From assembly GCF_009547075.1 (NCBI RefSeq), contig NZ_WIPH01000007.1:51137-115136 (forward strand): 64,000 bases of DNA, written 5' to 3'. The DNA is from Gluconobacter aidae. GTDB taxonomy: Bacteria; Pseudomonadota; Alphaproteobacteria; Acetobacterales; Acetobacteraceae. Below, piece by piece: positions 16,372 through 26,685 of this stretch (position 1 is its first letter; every line of letters starts with the position of its first letter). Under the pieces are notes generated by a model. It was not told the DNA's origin. It worked only from the letters and a program-made list of their open reading frames with translations, and made no database searches. The position numbers were made by a program, and so were the translations under genes.

Positions 16372-19137
16372 ATGTTCGCACGCCTCGCCCGCGCCCTTTT
16401 CGGTTCCGCCAACGATCGCACGCTCAAGGCGTATCAGCGCCGTGTGCCCGAGATCAATGCACTGGAGCCTGCGGTCCAGGCGCTCTCTGATGAACAGCTC
16501 CGGCACAAGACGGTCGAGTTCAGGGAGCGGCTTGAGAAGGGCGAAACCCTTGATGGTCTGCTTGCGGAAGCCTTTGCGGTCTGCCGTGAGGCATCGCGCC
16601 GGGTTCTGGGCAAGCGTCATTTCGATGTACAGCTCATTGGCGGTATGGTCCTGCATGGCGGACGGATTGCCGAGATGCGGACCGGCGAGGGCAAGACCCT
16701 GGTGGCGACGCTTGCGGTCTACCTGAACGCGCTGAGCGGCAAGGGTGTGCATGTCGTCACGGTGAATGACTATCTTGCGCGGCGTGATGCAGAGGAAATG
16801 TCTGTTCTTTACAGCTTCCTTGGGCTGACGACGGGTGTGATCGTGCCGAACCTGTCGGACGGGGAGCGCCGCGAGGCCTATGCCGCCGACATCACCTACG
16901 GCACGAACAATGAGTTCGGTTTCGACTATCTGCGCGACAATATGAAATATTCGCTCGCCGACATGGTGCAGCGTCCCTTCAACCACGCGATCGTGGATGA
17001 GGTGGATAGCATCCTGATCGACGAGGCACGGACCCCGCTCATCATTTCCGGTCCGGCGGATGACAGCTCCGACCTCTACCGCTCTGTCGATGATGTGGTC
17101 GTGAAGCTCGTTCAGGAGCCGGATGTCTACGACAAGGACGAGAAGCTGCGTTCGGTCACACTGACCGAAGAAGGTTCGCATCGTGTCGAGGAACTTCTGG
17201 CGCAGGCCGGGGTGCTTCAGGAAGGCGGGCTGTACGACATTCACAACGTGGCGGTGGTTCATCACGTCCAGCAGTCCCTGCGGGCGCATACGCTGTTTAC
17301 GCGGGATGTGGATTACATTGTCCGTGAGGGTAAAGTCGTCATCATCGACGAGTTCACGGGCCGCATGATGGACGGACGCCGTTATTCGGACGGTCTGCAT
17401 CAGGCACTGGAAGCCAAGGAGCATGTGGAGATCCAGCAGGAGAACCAGACGCTCGCTTCCATCACGTTCCAGAACTATTTCCGTCTCTATCCGAAGCTGT
17501 CCGGCATGACCGGTACGGCCATGACCGAGGCCGACGAGTTCGCGGAAATCTATCATCTCGATGTGGTGGAAATTCCGACGAATCTGCCGGTGCAGCGGAT
17601 CGACACGGATGATGAGGTCTATCTGACGGCGGCCGAGAAGTTCAATGCCGTGGCGGACCTGATCCGCGATATCCACAAGACGGGTCAGCCCATTCTCGTG
17701 GGGACGACCTCCATCGAGAAGAGTGAATATCTCTCCCATATCCTGACGCAACGCGGCATTCCGCATAACGTGCTCAATGCCCGTCAGCATGAAAAGGAAG
17801 CCATCATCGTCGCGCAGGCGGGTGCGCCGGGCGCGATCACGATTGCGACCAACATGGCCGGTCGCGGAACCGACATCAAACTGGGCGGCAATATCGAGAT
17901 GCTGGTGAAAGCCAGTATCGAGAACGTCGAGGATGAAGCGCAGCGCGAGGCCGTCGAGCGGGACATCCGCGCGAGCGTCGGGGAGCATCACGAGGAAGTT
18001 CACAAAGCCGGCGGTCTGTATGTGATCGGCACGGAGCGGCATGAAAGCCGCCGCGTGGACAACCAGTTGCGCGGACGTTCGGGCCGTCAGGGCGACCCGG
18101 GCAATTCGCGCTTCTTCCTGTCACTCGAAGACGATCTGATCCGCATTTTCGCCAGCGACCGTATGGGCGCGATGATGCAGAAGATGGGGCTCAAGGAAGG
18201 CGAGGCGATCGTTCATCCCTGGCTGAACAAGGCTCTGGAAAAGGCGCAGAAGCGGGTCGAGGCGCGCAACTTCGACATGCGCAAGAACACGCTCAAATAT
18301 GACGACGTCATGAATGACCAGCGCAAGGAGGTTTATGCCCAGCGCCGGGAATACATGGCGACGGACGATCTGTCTGGTGTGATCGCGGAACTGCGCGAAC
18401 ACACGATCGAGGATCTGGTGCATGCGCATATTCCCGAGAAGTCCTTTGCCGAGGCGTGGGATACGGACGGGCTGACGAAGGAAGTCTCCCGTATTCTGAA
18501 TCTGGATCTGCCGATTGCGGACTGGGCGAAGGAAGACGGCATGGATTCCGAGGGCGTGATCGAGCGGATCGAGGCGGAAGCCGCGAAGGCGCAGGCGGCA
18601 CGGACGGCCAATATGGGACCCGAGCTGATGCGTCTGATCGAAAAGCAGGTTGTGCTGACGACATTCGATGCGGTGTGGAAAGAGCATCTGCACGGGCTGG
18701 ACCAGCTTCGTCAGGGCATTGGTCTGCGGGCTTACGGTCAGCGTGATCCGCTGAACGAGTACAAGCAGGAAGCCTTCCAGATGTTCACGGCAATGCTGGA
18801 TGACATGCGCATCCGTGTGACCGAGACGATGTGCCGTATTCAGGCTGTGTCCGAGCCGCCGCCGTTCCCGGTTATCAATACCGAGACGTCCGGTCCGTCT
18901 GAAGAACCTGCGGGGCTGTTCGCGCAGGGAATGACGGGGGGCGATATTCCGGCGCCGCAGCCAATGGCGGGTTTCCCGTCCGCTGCTCCGATGCCGCCAC
19001 GTCCGCAGCCTGTCCCGATGGGTGCGGAGCCTGATGCGGCCACGCTTCAGCGCTGGTATGCTGAGACGCCGCGCAATGCTCTTTGCCCGTGCGGATCGGG
19101 TCTGAAGTTCAAACACTGTCATGGCAGGCTCGCCTGA
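16372..19137 (+). CDS. secA: Preprotein translocase ATPase SecA
   Basis: SecA drives post-translational export through SecYEG. The 921-residue product has Walker A in MRTGEGKTL (102-110) and the [19 protein letters not shown] block. [13 protein letters not shown] and the arginine-rich [13 protein letters not shown] of the second motor domain are present, as are the helical scaffold and wing regions. After a proline-rich linker it ends in a zinc-binding SEC-C motif ([14 protein letters not shown]), which contacts SecB or lipids. The length is typical for alphaproteobacteria. It is preceded by a promoter at 16248-16276 and followed 34 bases later by yebC. Confidence 0.98.
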   Translation: MFARLARALFGSANDRTLKAYQRRVPEINALEPAVQALSDEQLRHKTVEFRERLEKGETLDGLLAEAFAVCREASRRVLGKRHFDVQLIGGMVLHGGRIAEMRTGEGKTLVATLAVYLNALSGKGVHVVTVNDYLARRDAEEMSVLYSFLGLTTGVIVPNLSDGERREAYAADITYGTNNEFGFDYLRDNMKYSLADMVQRPFNHAIVDEVDSILIDEARTPLIISGPADDSSDLYRSVDDVVVKLVQEPDVYDKDEKLRSVTLTEEGSHRVEELLAQAGVLQEGGLYDIHNVAVVHHVQQSLRAHTLFTRDVDYIVREGKVVIIDEFTGRMMDGRRYSDGLHQALEAKEHVEIQQENQTLASITFQNYFRLYPKLSGMTGTAMTEADEFAEIYHLDVVEIPTNLPVQRIDTDDEVYLTAAEKFNAVADLIRDIHKTGQPILVGTTSIEKSEYLSHILTQRGIPHNVLNARQHEKEAIIVAQAGAPGAITIATNMAGRGTDIKLGGNIEMLVKASIENVEDEAQREAVERDIRASVGEHHEEVHKAGGLYVIGTERHESRRVDNQLRGRSGRQGDPGNSRFFLSLEDDLIRIFASDRMGAMMQKMGLKEGEAIVHPWLNKALEKAQKRVEARNFDMRKNTLKYDDVMNDQRKEVYAQRREYMATDDLSGVIAELREHTIEDLVHAHIPEKSFAEAWDTDGLTKEVSRILNLDLPIADWAKEDGMDSEGVIERIEAEAAKAQAARTANMGPELMRLIEKQVVLTTFDAVWKEHLHGLDQLRQGIGLRAYGQRDPLNEYKQEAFQMFTAMLDDMRIRVTETMCRIQAVSEPPPFPVINTETSGPSEEPAGLFAQGMTGGDIPAPQPMAGFPSAAPMPPRPQPVPMGAEPDAATLQRWYAETPRNALCPCGSGLKFKHCHGRLA

Positions 19138-19171
19138 GCCTCTGACACGACGATAGAGGAAGGAGCGACCG

Positions 19172-19921
19172 ATGGCCGGTCATTCACAGTTCAAGAACAT
19201 CATGCACCGCAAGGGTGCGCAGGATGCCAAGCGCGCCAAGCAGTTCGCCAAGGTCCTGCGTGAGATCACGGTTGCGACACGTTCGGGTCTGCCTGATCCG
19301 GCGTCCAATCCGCGTCTGCGTGCCGCGATTTCCATGGCGCGTGAAGTCAACATGCCCAAGGACAATGTCGAGCGCGCCATCAAGAAGGCGTCCGGTGCCG
19401 CGGGTGGCGACGACTATGTGGAAGTGCGTTACGAGGGCTATGGCCCGGCCGGTGTTGCGCTGATCGTTGAAGGTCTGACGGATAACCGCAACCGGACGGC
19501 GGGGGAAGTCCGCGCGGCGTTCTCGAAGCATGGCGGTTCGCTGGGCGAGACGAACTCGGTGTCGTTCATGTTCCAGCGCCTTGGCGTCATCAGCTATCCG
19601 CTGGATGTGGCTTCCGAGGACGAAATGCTGGAAGCCGCGATCGAAGCCGGTGCGGACAATGCAGAGACGACGGAAGAAGGCCACGAAGTGACCTGTGCGA
19701 TGGAGAACTTCTTCGCCGTGCGTGATGCGCTTGAGAGCCGTTTCGGTGAGCCGCAGTCGGCCAAGCTCGACTGGCGCCCGGAAAACAGTGTGACGCTGGA
19801 CGAGGACAAGGCGCGGTCGGTCATGAAGCTGATCGACGTGCTGGAAGACAGCGACGATATCCAGGCTGTCTATGCGAATTTCGACATTCCCGACGATGTG
19901 GCTGAGGCGCTGGCTGCTTGA
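19172..19921 (+). CDS. yebC: YebC/PmpR family translation or transcription factor
   Basis: The 249-residue protein opens with the invariant [20 protein letters not shown] segment and carries the [11 protein letters not shown] and [14 protein letters not shown] blocks of the family. YebC-type proteins were described as DNA-binding regulators and more recently as ribosome-associated factors that relieve stalling at proline-rich stretches; which applies here cannot be read from the sequence. The proline-rich TolA nearby could be a client (inference). The gene has a strong AGGAAGGAG ribosome site and its stop overlaps the TTG start of ruvC. Confidence 0.96.
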   Translation: MAGHSQFKNIMHRKGAQDAKRAKQFAKVLREITVATRSGLPDPASNPRLRAAISMAREVNMPKDNVERAIKKASGAAGGDDYVEVRYEGYGPAGVALIVEGLTDNRNRTAGEVRAAFSKHGGSLGETNSVSFMFQRLGVISYPLDVASEDEMLEAAIEAGADNAETTEEGHEVTCAMENFFAVRDALESRFGEPQSAKLDWRPENSVTLDEDKARSVMKLIDVLEDSDDIQAVYANFDIPDDVAEALAA

Positions 19922-20424
19922 TCCGCCTGATGGGCATTGACCCCGGCCTGCGTTTCATGGGCTGGGGCATCATCGACGTGGACGGCAATCATCTCAAGCA
20001 TGTGGCTTCGGGTGTGATTGGGACCGATGGGTCCGAATCCGTGCCGCTGCGTCTGTGTGAACTGCATGGCGCGCTCAAGAAGCTGATCCGCGAATATGCT
20101 CCGGCCGAGGCGGCTGTCGAAGAGACGTATGTGAATCGTAACGGCTCCTCGACGCTCAAGCTCGGCTATGCGCGTGGAGTGGCTCTGCTGACGCCTGCCT
20201 ATGAGGGGCTGCCGGTTGCGGAGTACGGGGCGATGACGGTCAAGAAATCCGTGGTCGGGACCGGGTCTGCGAGCAAGGAACAGGTGACGATGATGGTGAA
20301 GCGGCTTCTGCCTGGGGCGGAAATCCGCAAGGCCGATGCGTCCGATGCGCTCGCGGTTGCGATCTGTCATGCGCATCACCGTGCAAGTGCGGCCCATGTC
20401 GTGGCCGGAAAGCGCATGGCATGA
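19918..20424 (+). CDS. ruvC: Crossover junction endodeoxyribonuclease RuvC
   Basis: RuvC resolves Holliday junctions made by RuvAB branch migration. The 168-residue product has the first catalytic Asp in [12 protein letters not shown], the catalytic Glu in VEETYV, and the distal acidic pair in [17 protein letters not shown] use the TTG at 19918, which overlaps the yebC stop and gives the usual [10 protein letters not shown] opening; an ATG four codons later is the alternative. The stop overlaps ruvA by four bases. Confidence 0.97.
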   Translation: MIRLMGIDPGLRFMGWGIIDVDGNHLKHVASGVIGTDGSESVPLRLCELHGALKKLIREYAPAEAAVEETYVNRNGSSTLKLGYARGVALLTPAYEGLPVAEYGAMTVKKSVVGTGSASKEQVTMMVKRLLPGAEIRKADASDALAVAICHAHHRASAAHVVAGKRMA

Positions 20425-21023
20425 TCGGGCAGCTCACCGGACTTGTCGGGCAGATCGAGGGCGAACGCTGCATCGTGGACGTCAATGGCGTGGGGTATGT
20501 GGTGTCGGCCTCGACCCGCACGCTGGCGGCGCTGCCGCAGCCGCCATCTGTGGCGCGTGTGCTGATCGAGACGATCGTGCGTGAGGATGCGATCCAGCTT
20601 TTCGGTTTTGCGACGACGGATGAACGCGACTGGTTCCGGCTGCTGACGACCGTTCAGGGCGTGGGCGCGAAAGTCGCGCTGGCGATCCTGTCGGCGAACA
20701 GCTCGGGTGAGCTTCTGCTGGCGATCAATGCCGGAGACAAAGGCTCGCTGACCCGTGCAGCCGGAGTTGGGCCGCGTCTGGCGGACCGGATCCTGAGCGA
20801 ACTGCGCAACAAGGTTGCGAAAATGCCGGGTGGGGGCGGGACCGTGTCCGCGCCGGGGATCGTCTCGGGGCCGAGTGTCGAGAACGATGCGCTGCTGGCG
20901 CTGGCGGGGCTTGGGTTCCGCCGGGCTGAAGCCTGGCCGGTTCTGAGTAAGGTATTGGCCGAGCACGAGAATGCGACGCTTGATCTGGCGATCCGGCTGA
21001 GCCTGAAGGATCTCGCGCGATGA
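20421..21023 (+). CDS. ruvA: Holliday junction branch migration protein RuvA
   Basis: RuvA forms the tetrameric junction-binding platform for RuvB. The 200-residue protein has the N-terminal OB fold ([20 protein letters not shown]) and the two helix-hairpin-helix motifs ([29 protein letters not shown]). A flexible glycine-rich linker joins these to the C-terminal RuvB-contact domain ([13 protein letters not shown]). It overlaps ruvC upstream and ruvB downstream by four bases each. Confidence 0.97.
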   Translation: MIGQLTGLVGQIEGERCIVDVNGVGYVVSASTRTLAALPQPPSVARVLIETIVREDAIQLFGFATTDERDWFRLLTTVQGVGAKVALAILSANSSGELLLAINAGDKGSLTRAAGVGPRLADRILSELRNKVAKMPGGGGTVSAPGIVSGPSVENDALLALAGLGFRRAEAWPVLSKVLAEHENATLDLAIRLSLKDLAR

Positions 21024-22069
21024 GCGACGACTACCGCGAAACCGATCCGGCCCGTCAGCCCGAGGATATGGGCGAGGGTAGTCTGCGGCCTGAAACGCTT
21101 GCGGATTTTACGGGCCAGAAGGCCAGCCGCGAAAATCTGGCGATTTTCATCGAGGCGGCGCGCGCGCGTGGCGAGGCGCTGGATCATGTTCTGCTGCATG
21201 GGCCGCCGGGTCTGGGCAAGACGACGCTGGCGCAGATTGTGGCGCGGGAACTGGGTGTGGGGTTTCGGGCGACGTCCGGACCGGTCATTCAGCGCGCGGG
21301 TGATCTGGCGGCGATCCTGACGAATCTTCAGCCGCGCGATGTGCTGTTCATTGACGAAATCCACCGTCTCCAGCCGGCGATCGAGGAAGTGCTCTATCCG
21401 GCGATGGAAGACTTCCAGCTTGACCTGATTATCGGCGAAGGGCCTGCCGCGCGCTCCGTGCGGATTGATCTCGCGCCGTTCACGCTTGTGGCGGCCACCA
21501 CGCGGGCGGGATTGCTGGCGACACCTCTGCGGGACCGGTTCGGTATTCCCCTGCGGCTGGTGTTCTATACGCCGGAAGAACTGCGGGCGATCGTCTCGCG
21601 CGGGGCTTTGAAGCTCGGGATGCGTCTGACGGATGATGGCGCGGAAGAAATCGCCCGGCGCTCTCGCGGGACGCCGCGTATTGCGGGGCGTCTGCTGCGT
21701 CGGGTGCGGGATTTCGCGCTGGTCTCGAAGCACGCGGTTGTGGATCGTGCGCTGGCCGATGCGGCTCTGGGGCGGCTTGAGGTCGATGAGCGCGGGCTGG
21801 ATGCGATGGACCGGCGCTACCTCAAACGGATTGCCGAGCATCATCATGGCGGTCCCGTTGGTGTGGAAACGCTGGCGGCGGGGCTTGCCGAAGCGCGCGA
21901 TACGCTGGAAGACGTGATCGAGCCTTACCTGATTCAGGAAGGGCTGGTTCTGAGGACGGCCCGCGGGCGGATGCTGGGTGAGGCGGGATGGCGTCATCTT
22001 GGCCTGACGCCGCCGGCGAGCCAGCTGGATCTGCTCTCCTCGCTGGAGCAGGACGATTCCGCGCCCTGA
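21020..22069 (+). CDS. ruvB: Holliday junction branch migration helicase RuvB
   Basis: RuvB is the hexameric AAA+ motor of branch migration. The 349-residue product has Walker A (GPPGLGKTT), Walker B (LFIDEIHRL), sensor 1 (AATTRAG) and the arginine-finger region ([11 protein letters not shown]). The C-terminal winged helix ends in [14 protein letters not shown]. It starts inside the last codons of ruvA, completing a ruvCAB cluster in the standard alphaproteobacterial order, upstream of ybgC and tol. Confidence 0.98.
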   Translation: MSDDYRETDPARQPEDMGEGSLRPETLADFTGQKASRENLAIFIEAARARGEALDHVLLHGPPGLGKTTLAQIVARELGVGFRATSGPVIQRAGDLAAILTNLQPRDVLFIDEIHRLQPAIEEVLYPAMEDFQLDLIIGEGPAARSVRIDLAPFTLVAATTRAGLLATPLRDRFGIPLRLVFYTPEELRAIVSRGALKLGMRLTDDGAEEIARRSRGTPRIAGRLLRRVRDFALVSKHAVVDRALADAALGRLEVDERGLDAMDRRYLKRIAEHHHGGPVGVETLAAGLAEARDTLEDVIEPYLIQEGLVLRTARGRMLGEAGWRHLGLTPPASQLDLLSSLEQDDSAP

Positions 22070-22121
22070 AAGGCCCTGAACACGGTTCGGGGTATGGGCG
22101 CACCATGACTGGAGAAACAGT

Positions 22122-22547
22122 ATGGCCACGCACAAGATCAGGTTCCGGGTTTATTACGAAGACACCGATGCGGGCGGCATTGTCTATCACGCGCGCTATC
22201 TGGGCTTTGCCGAGCGTGCGCGGAGCGAGGCGATGCGGGATGCGGATGCGTCCGTTACCGAGCTTCTGAATGATTTCGGACTGGTCTTCGTGGTGCGTCA
22301 GGCGGCACTCCGCTATCGCTCGCCGCTCCGACTCGATGACGAGATGGAAATCGAGACGGCGCTGGAGGCCATGACGCCGACGCGGCTGAAACTTTGTCAG
22401 ACCGTCCGGAATTATTCCGGGGGTGGCGAAACGGCTACGGTTATCGACGTTGAGCTGGCCTGTCTGAACGCCGCGGACATGAAACCTGCCAAAATTCCGC
22501 CTCGCTGGCGTGATGCAGTCAGAAAACTGGAGGCAGGAGAGGTCTGA
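22122..22547 (+). CDS. ybgC: Tol-Pal associated acyl-CoA thioesterase YbgC
   Basis: The 141-residue hotdog-fold protein has the 4-hydroxybenzoyl-CoA thioesterase signature YYEDTDAGGIVYHARYL, with the conserved Asp and His/Tyr of the active site, followed by the FAERARSE helix. YbgC hydrolyses acyl-CoA thioesters and may be linked to phospholipid metabolism at the cell envelope. It is the conserved first gene of tol-pal clusters and sits 77 bases before tolQ here. A clear GGAGAAACAGT ribosome site precedes the ATG. Confidence 0.95.
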   Translation: MATHKIRFRVYYEDTDAGGIVYHARYLGFAERARSEAMRDADASVTELLNDFGLVFVVRQAALRYRSPLRLDDEMEIETALEAMTPTRLKLCQTVRNYSGGGETATVIDVELACLNAADMKPAKIPPRWRDAVRKLEAGEV

Positions 22548-22624
22548 CCCACTTTCCTGTTTCGTCATGAAGTGCAATGGAGAGTCCAGACCCGCAAGGG
22601 ACAGGATCTGTACAGGAGAGAACA

Positions 22625-23368
22625 GTGGATCATGAGGTAAGTTCGAGTGCGCTTGGGGCGGTCGGTGCGGCCGGTCTTTCGCCTCTGGACCTGTTCCTGC
22701 ACGCCTCCATCGTTGTAAAGCTGGTGATGCTGGGTCTGCTGCTGTGCAGCGCCGGCGTATGGGCGATCATTGCGGAAAAAATCATTCTCATCCGTCGCGT
22801 CAACCGTGAGGCGACCGAGTTCGAGGACCGTTTCTGGTCGGGCGGATCGCTCGACGATCTCTACGAATCCGACGGTGCGCGTCCAACCCATCCGATGGCG
22901 GCCGTGTTTGGTGCGGCCATGGGTGAGTGGCGTCGCTCCGCCCGGATCGGCGGTATCGACCTGTCGCGTGGTGGGGTGCGCGAGCGCGTGGACCGCGCCA
23001 TCGACATCACCATCATGCGTGAGAACGACCGTCTGACGCGCCGTCTGATCTTCCTTGCGACGATCGGCCCGGTGGCACCGTTCGTCGGTCTGTTCGGAAC
23101 GGTCTGGGGCATCATGCATTCGTTTGCGTCCATCGCGCAGATGCACAACACGAATCTTTCGGTCGTGGCGCCTGGTATTTCCGAAGCCCTGTTCGCCACG
23201 GCGATCGGCCTCGTGACGGCCATTCCGGCCTATATCGCCTATAACGGCCTGAGCAACTCGTTCGAGAAGTTCACGGACCGCATGGAAGCCTTCGGCACCG
23301 AGTTCGCGGCCATTCTGTCGCGGCAGTCCGAGGAACGTGCGGACGATACGACCGGCGGGAAGGCCTGA
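22625..23368 (+). CDS. tolQ: Tol-Pal system inner-membrane motor protein TolQ
   Basis: TolQ is a MotA/ExbB-type protein that, with TolR, uses the proton gradient to power outer-membrane constriction at division. It has three transmembrane segments: one near the N-terminus ([18 protein letters not shown]) and two in the C-terminal half ([37 protein letters not shown]). I chose the GTG at 22625 because AGGAG lies six bases before it; the frame is open to an ATG at 22577, which would add 16 residues with a weak ribosome site. tolR follows three bases after the stop. Confidence 0.93.
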   Translation: MDHEVSSSALGAVGAAGLSPLDLFLHASIVVKLVMLGLLLCSAGVWAIIAEKIILIRRVNREATEFEDRFWSGGSLDDLYESDGARPTHPMAAVFGAAMGEWRRSARIGGIDLSRGGVRERVDRAIDITIMRENDRLTRRLIFLATIGPVAPFVGLFGTVWGIMHSFASIAQMHNTNLSVVAPGISEALFATAIGLVTAIPAYIAYNGLSNSFEKFTDRMEAFGTEFAAILSRQSEERADDTTGGKA

Positions 23369-23371
23369 ACC

Positions 23372-23812
23372 ATGGGGATGTCTGCGGGAGGACGGGCTGG
23401 AGGAGGCGGACGCCGCAAGCGTCGGCCCGAGTCTGAAATCAACGTCACGCCACTGGTGGACGTCATGCTGGTGCTGCTCATCATCTTCATGGTGACGGCG
23501 CCGATGCTGACCAGCGGCGTCAATGTCGATCTGCCGAAGACGGATGCGAGCCCGGTCAATTCGGATTCCAAGCCGATCACCGTCTCCCTGAAGACGGATG
23601 GATCGCTCTATCTGGGGGATCAGCAGGTGACGTCGGACCAGCTGATCGACCAGCTCAAGGCACAGTCGCAGAATGATCCGACCCACCGCATTTTCGTCCG
23701 GGCCGATGCGCATATCGACTACGGACAGGTGATGCAGGTCATGGGACAGATCACGTCGGGCGGCTTCACGCATGTTGCGCTTCTCGCGCAGCAGCCCCAG
23801 AGCGGCCAGTAA
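23372..23812 (+). CDS. tolR: Tol-Pal system protein TolR
   Basis: This ExbD/TolR protein of 146 residues has a Gly/Arg-rich cytoplasmic start and a single membrane helix ([20 protein letters not shown]). That helix contains the conserved Asp expected to carry protons. A periplasmic domain ends in [21 protein letters not shown]. TolR partners TolQ in the proton-driven motor. It sits between tolQ and tolA. Confidence 0.96.
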   Translation: MGMSAGGRAGGGGRRKRRPESEINVTPLVDVMLVLLIIFMVTAPMLTSGVNVDLPKTDASPVNSDSKPITVSLKTDGSLYLGDQQVTSDQLIDQLKAQSQNDPTHRIFVRADAHIDYGQVMQVMGQITSGGFTHVALLAQQPQSGQ

Positions 23813-23824
23813 GAGGCCGCTGCC

Positions 23825-24820
23825 GTGGTGCGTCCACGCCGCTCTGACAACAGGCGCTTTCGTCATGCGCTGTACGGATCAGCCGCCGTTCACCTGGGGC
23901 TGATCGCGTATCTGCTTGTGCAGATCCCCCCCGAAAAACCGCCCGAGCCGCCTGAGCCCCCCACGGTTCAGATGGAGTTCGAGAAGGCGGGTCCCCCGAC
24001 CCATCCGGTCAAGGGCGATCATCCGGCGCCTGCGCCCGCTCCGGCCCCCGCACCCGTGAAAAACGAGGCGCCTCCTGCCCCGACGCCGCCCCTGAAGGCG
24101 CCGACGGAAGAGCCGCCTCCGCCACCACCGCCGCCTCAGCCCGTGCCGCCTCCGCCGGAGACGCCGCCGCAGAAGCTGCCGGACATCAAGCTGCCGCCGA
24201 AGATGACGGATGAGTCGCCAGAGCCTGTGCCGGCATCGCCGCCCAAACCGTCCCCGCCATCCAAATCGACGATGGTCGCACCGCCGAGCCCGCAGACGCA
24301 GAAGGCCGACAAGCTGCCGGATATGCCGAAATTCTCGCATATGACGCAGCCGAATGCGGCCAAGAAAACCGAAGCCGACAGTCATTCGCTTCTGGCGACG
24401 CTGGATAATTTCCGGGCGGACCAGAAGCAGACCCATGCGCCGACCGCGAAGGCCAATCCGCCGCAGGGTGGTGCGCCGAACGGGGGCGGAGTGCCGAATG
24501 GTGACATCACCAAGTCCCTGTCCATGGCGGATCAGAAGGCCATCGGTGGGTCCGTGCGCCGTTGCTACACCGAAGATACCGAGGCGCGGAACTATGCGAG
24601 CTTTGTCGCGCATATGGTCGTGACCGTTGATGCGACCGGCGAGGCGCGGATCGTCAAATTTGCGCCTGAAACGGCTGCGAAGATGGCCGCAGATCCGTCT
24701 TATCGCGTTCTGGCGGAGCGGGCGCGGGATGCGGTGCTGAGCCCCACCTGTGCCCATCTGCCCATTCCCTCCAAGATGCTTGGTCAGACGCATGAACTGC
24801 GTTTTGTCTTCAGGCCGTAA
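23825..24820 (+). CDS. tolA: TolA-like energy transducer, proline-rich
   Basis: The 331-residue protein has one N-terminal membrane segment (YGSAAVHLGLIAYLLV, about residues 18-33). A very long Pro/Ala/Lys-rich periplasmic stalk follows (about 40-230, with runs such as PPPPPPPPQPVPPPP). A TonB/TolA-type C-terminal domain ends the protein (VRRCYTEDTEARNYASFVAHM onward). By position between tolR and tolB it is TolA, which reaches across the periplasm to Pal and TolB. The start is GTG. The proline-rich stalk differs from the alanine/lysine coiled coil of enterobacterial TolA and makes the gene a plausible target of factors that rescue polyproline stalling. Confidence 0.9.
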   Translation: MVRPRRSDNRRFRHALYGSAAVHLGLIAYLLVQIPPEKPPEPPEPPTVQMEFEKAGPPTHPVKGDHPAPAPAPAPAPVKNEAPPAPTPPLKAPTEEPPPPPPPPQPVPPPPETPPQKLPDIKLPPKMTDESPEPVPASPPKPSPPSKSTMVAPPSPQTQKADKLPDMPKFSHMTQPNAAKKTEADSHSLLATLDNFRADQKQTHAPTAKANPPQGGAPNGGGVPNGDITKSLSMADQKAIGGSVRRCYTEDTEARNYASFVAHMVVTVDATGEARIVKFAPETAAKMAADPSYRVLAERARDAVLSPTCAHLPIPSKMLGQTHELRFVFRP

Positions 24821-24836
24821 TCCACGAGGAAGTCTC

Positions 24837-26198
24837 ATGTCCTTCATTTCCGATACCGACGCCGAGGCCCTGAGCGCGCTGTTTTCGCGCCGCTCCGTTC
24901 TGGGAGCCACCGCCGCTGGTGGTCTTCTGGCAACGCCTCTGGCGGCCTTTGCCCAGTCAGGCGCGGCTTCCGGCCCTGGTGAAGCCGAAATTACCGTCGA
25001 TCAGGCCCGTCAGGAGCCGATCCCCATCGTCGTTCCGAACTTCGGAGCGGGCCTGGGTGAGCAGATTTCCGGCGTGATTACCTCCGACCTGAACGGAACC
25101 GGTCTGTTCAAGGTCATGAGTGGCGATGTCCCACCGGGTTCCACACCGGATTTCAGCGCGCTCAAGGCACAGGGTGCCCGCGCCGCTGTGGCCGGTCAGG
25201 CCGTTGGCTCGGGCAGCGTGCGCGTCGAGATGCGTCTGTGGGACGTGCTTTCCGGGCAGCAGCTCCAGGGTACGGCCTATACGGCGTCCAACAACAACTG
25301 GCGCCGGATCGCGCATATCATTGCTGACGTGATCTATGAGCGGATGCTGGGCGAGAAGGGTTATTTCGATACCCGTATCGCCTATATCGCCCGGACTGGG
25401 CCGCGCCATCACCAGATCACGCGGCTGGCCCTGATGGATCAGGATGGCGCCAACGAGCGCATGCTGACGGGGGGCGAGTGGCTGACGCTGACGCCGCGCT
25501 TCAATCCGGTGCGTGACCAGATCGCGTTCATGTCCTACTCGAACAATCGTCCGCGCGTGTATCTGTTCGATCTGGCCTCTGGCCGTCAACAGATCCTCGG
25601 TGAATTCTCGGGCATTTCCTTTGCGCCGCGCTTTTCTCCGACGGGCAGCTCGGTCGTTCTGTCCGCCACGCGCGGTGGTGGATCAGATATCTTCGTTGTG
25701 GATCTGGCCTCGCGCGCGAAACATCAGATCACCAATTCCAATGGTGCGATCAATACCAGCCCCTGCTTCAGTCCGGATGGCAGCCAGATCGTGTTCAATT
25801 CCGATCGTGGAGGCAGCCCGCAGCTCTACATCATGAGTGCGTCTGGGGGGGCGGCCAAGCGGATCTCCTATGGCAATGGCCAGTATGGCTCTCCGGTCTG
25901 GTCTCCACGTGGCGACCTGATCGCCTTCACCCGGATTGGCAGCGGTGGGTTCTCACTCGGTGTCATGAACCCGGATGGTACCGGGGAGCGTATTCTGACG
26001 CAGGGCTTCACGGTGGATGGGGCCACGTTCTGTCCCAATGGCCGTGTGCTGGCCTTCTGTCGCCAGAGCGCGTCCGGTGCGGGCGGTGCAGGTTTTGCAT
26101 CCGGCATCGGCACGATCGATATTACGGGTTTCAACGAGCGTCCGATCCGGATCTCGACGGGTGCGTCCGACCCGGCCTGGTCTCCGCGGAACGGCTGA
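24837..26198 (+). CDS. tolB: Tol-Pal system beta-propeller protein TolB
   Basis: TolB is a periplasmic protein that binds Pal and communicates with TolA. The mature part has the TolB N-terminal domain (VVPNFGAGLGEQISGVITSDL) and a six-bladed propeller of WD40-like PD40 repeats (SPTGSSVVLSATRGG, SPDGSQIVFNSDRGG and similar). The N-terminus is unusual: SRRSVLGATAAGG at about residues 17-29 is a twin-arginine (Tat) type motif ahead of a hydrophobic stretch ending AAFA. I use the ATG at 24837, which has GAGGA upstream, rather than an in-frame ATG 29 codons earlier inside tolA. A terminator follows at 26207. Confidence 0.96.
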   Translation: MSFISDTDAEALSALFSRRSVLGATAAGGLLATPLAAFAQSGAASGPGEAEITVDQARQEPIPIVVPNFGAGLGEQISGVITSDLNGTGLFKVMSGDVPPGSTPDFSALKAQGARAAVAGQAVGSGSVRVEMRLWDVLSGQQLQGTAYTASNNNWRRIAHIIADVIYERMLGEKGYFDTRIAYIARTGPRHHQITRLALMDQDGANERMLTGGEWLTLTPRFNPVRDQIAFMSYSNNRPRVYLFDLASGRQQILGEFSGISFAPRFSPTGSSVVLSATRGGGSDIFVVDLASRAKHQITNSNGAINTSPCFSPDGSQIVFNSDRGGSPQLYIMSASGGAAKRISYGNGQYGSPVWSPRGDLIAFTRIGSGGFSLGVMNPDGTGERILTQGFTVDGATFCPNGRVLAFCRQSASGAGGAGFASGIGTIDITGFNERPIRISTGASDPAWSPRNG

Positions 26199-26206
26199 GG
26201 TCAGGC

Positions 26207-26237
26207 TCCGCGCTTTCGGTTGGAAAGCGCGGATTTT
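26207..26237 (+). terminator. Intrinsic terminator after tolB
   Basis: TCCGCGCTTTC and GAAAGCGCGGA form a perfect 11-base-pair stem with a five-base loop (GGTTG) and are followed by TTTTC. It should separate the ybgC-tolQRAB transcription unit from pal, which lies 450 bases further on. Confidence 0.75.
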
Positions 26238-26393
26238 CAGGGGTGGAAAACCCCTTTTCCCAGAGTCCAGTCGCGGCGTTGATTCGGTCTGTGGTCGTCA
26301 GGACCATGCAGACCGGCTCCGGGTGCTACGCCTGTAACGCTTGGCTGCCACGCGGGCAGCGCATGTATTCAAACTGTAAAACTTCAATGATGA

Positions 26394-26425
26394 GACGAAT
26401 GTGGCGGAATTCTGCCACATTCGTC
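26394..26425. repeat. 32-base near-perfect palindrome in the tolB-pal gap
   Basis: GACGAATGTGGC and GCCACATTCGTC are perfectly complementary 12-base arms around GGAATTCT. There is no T run on either side, so it is not a standard terminator. It could be an operator, an RNA hairpin or a transcription-pausing element. It sits about 115 bases upstream of the candidate pal promoter, in the largest gap of the window (26199-26685). Apart from this, the tolB terminator, a smaller GCTGCC/GGCAGC hairpin near 26344 and the pal promoter, I see nothing in that gap. Confidence 0.5.
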
Positions 26426-26509
26426 AGAGTTGGTGTGACATTTCTGCCGAGTTTTGTGGTTCCGAAACTGAATCGAACTTTCCAGCCCCAACCCGCGTTA
26501 AGACGACAC

Positions 26510-26539
26510 TTGACCCATGATTTGAGTCATGAGTATGGG
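26510..26539 (+). promoter_or_regulatory. Putative pal promoter with an internal inverted repeat
   Basis: TTGACC (26510-26515) and TATGGG (26534-26539) are 18 bases apart. The spacer contains CATGA-tttgag-TCATG, an inverted repeat that could bind a regulator between the -35 and -10 boxes. It would give pal a leader of roughly 140 bases. The -10 match is only moderate. Confidence 0.4.
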
Positions 26540-26685
26540 CCCTTATGGCCACTGGTTTTCAGGCGCGGCAGACAGGAATCAGAACCGACTCCTGTATCTT
26601 CTGGTCTGGGGAGAAGTGGTCCGGGATAACGCGGCATTTTCCGCATTCGGTTCCCGATGTGGGGCCGTTCTCAGGATTGAGACAC

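Noticed and set aside
16360..18042. Minus-strand frame of 560 codons opposite secA
   Set aside because: Antisense to SecA motifs; no independent start signal.
24000..24300. Repetitive CCG/GCC tract in tolA considered as a DNA repeat or low-complexity mobile feature
   Set aside because: It stays in frame and encodes the proline-rich periplasmic stalk expected of TolA/TonB proteins.
23879..24910. Minus-strand Arg/Gly-rich frame opposite tolA
   Set aside because: It is the reverse of the proline-rich stalk; the composition is a by-product of CCG/CCT codons.
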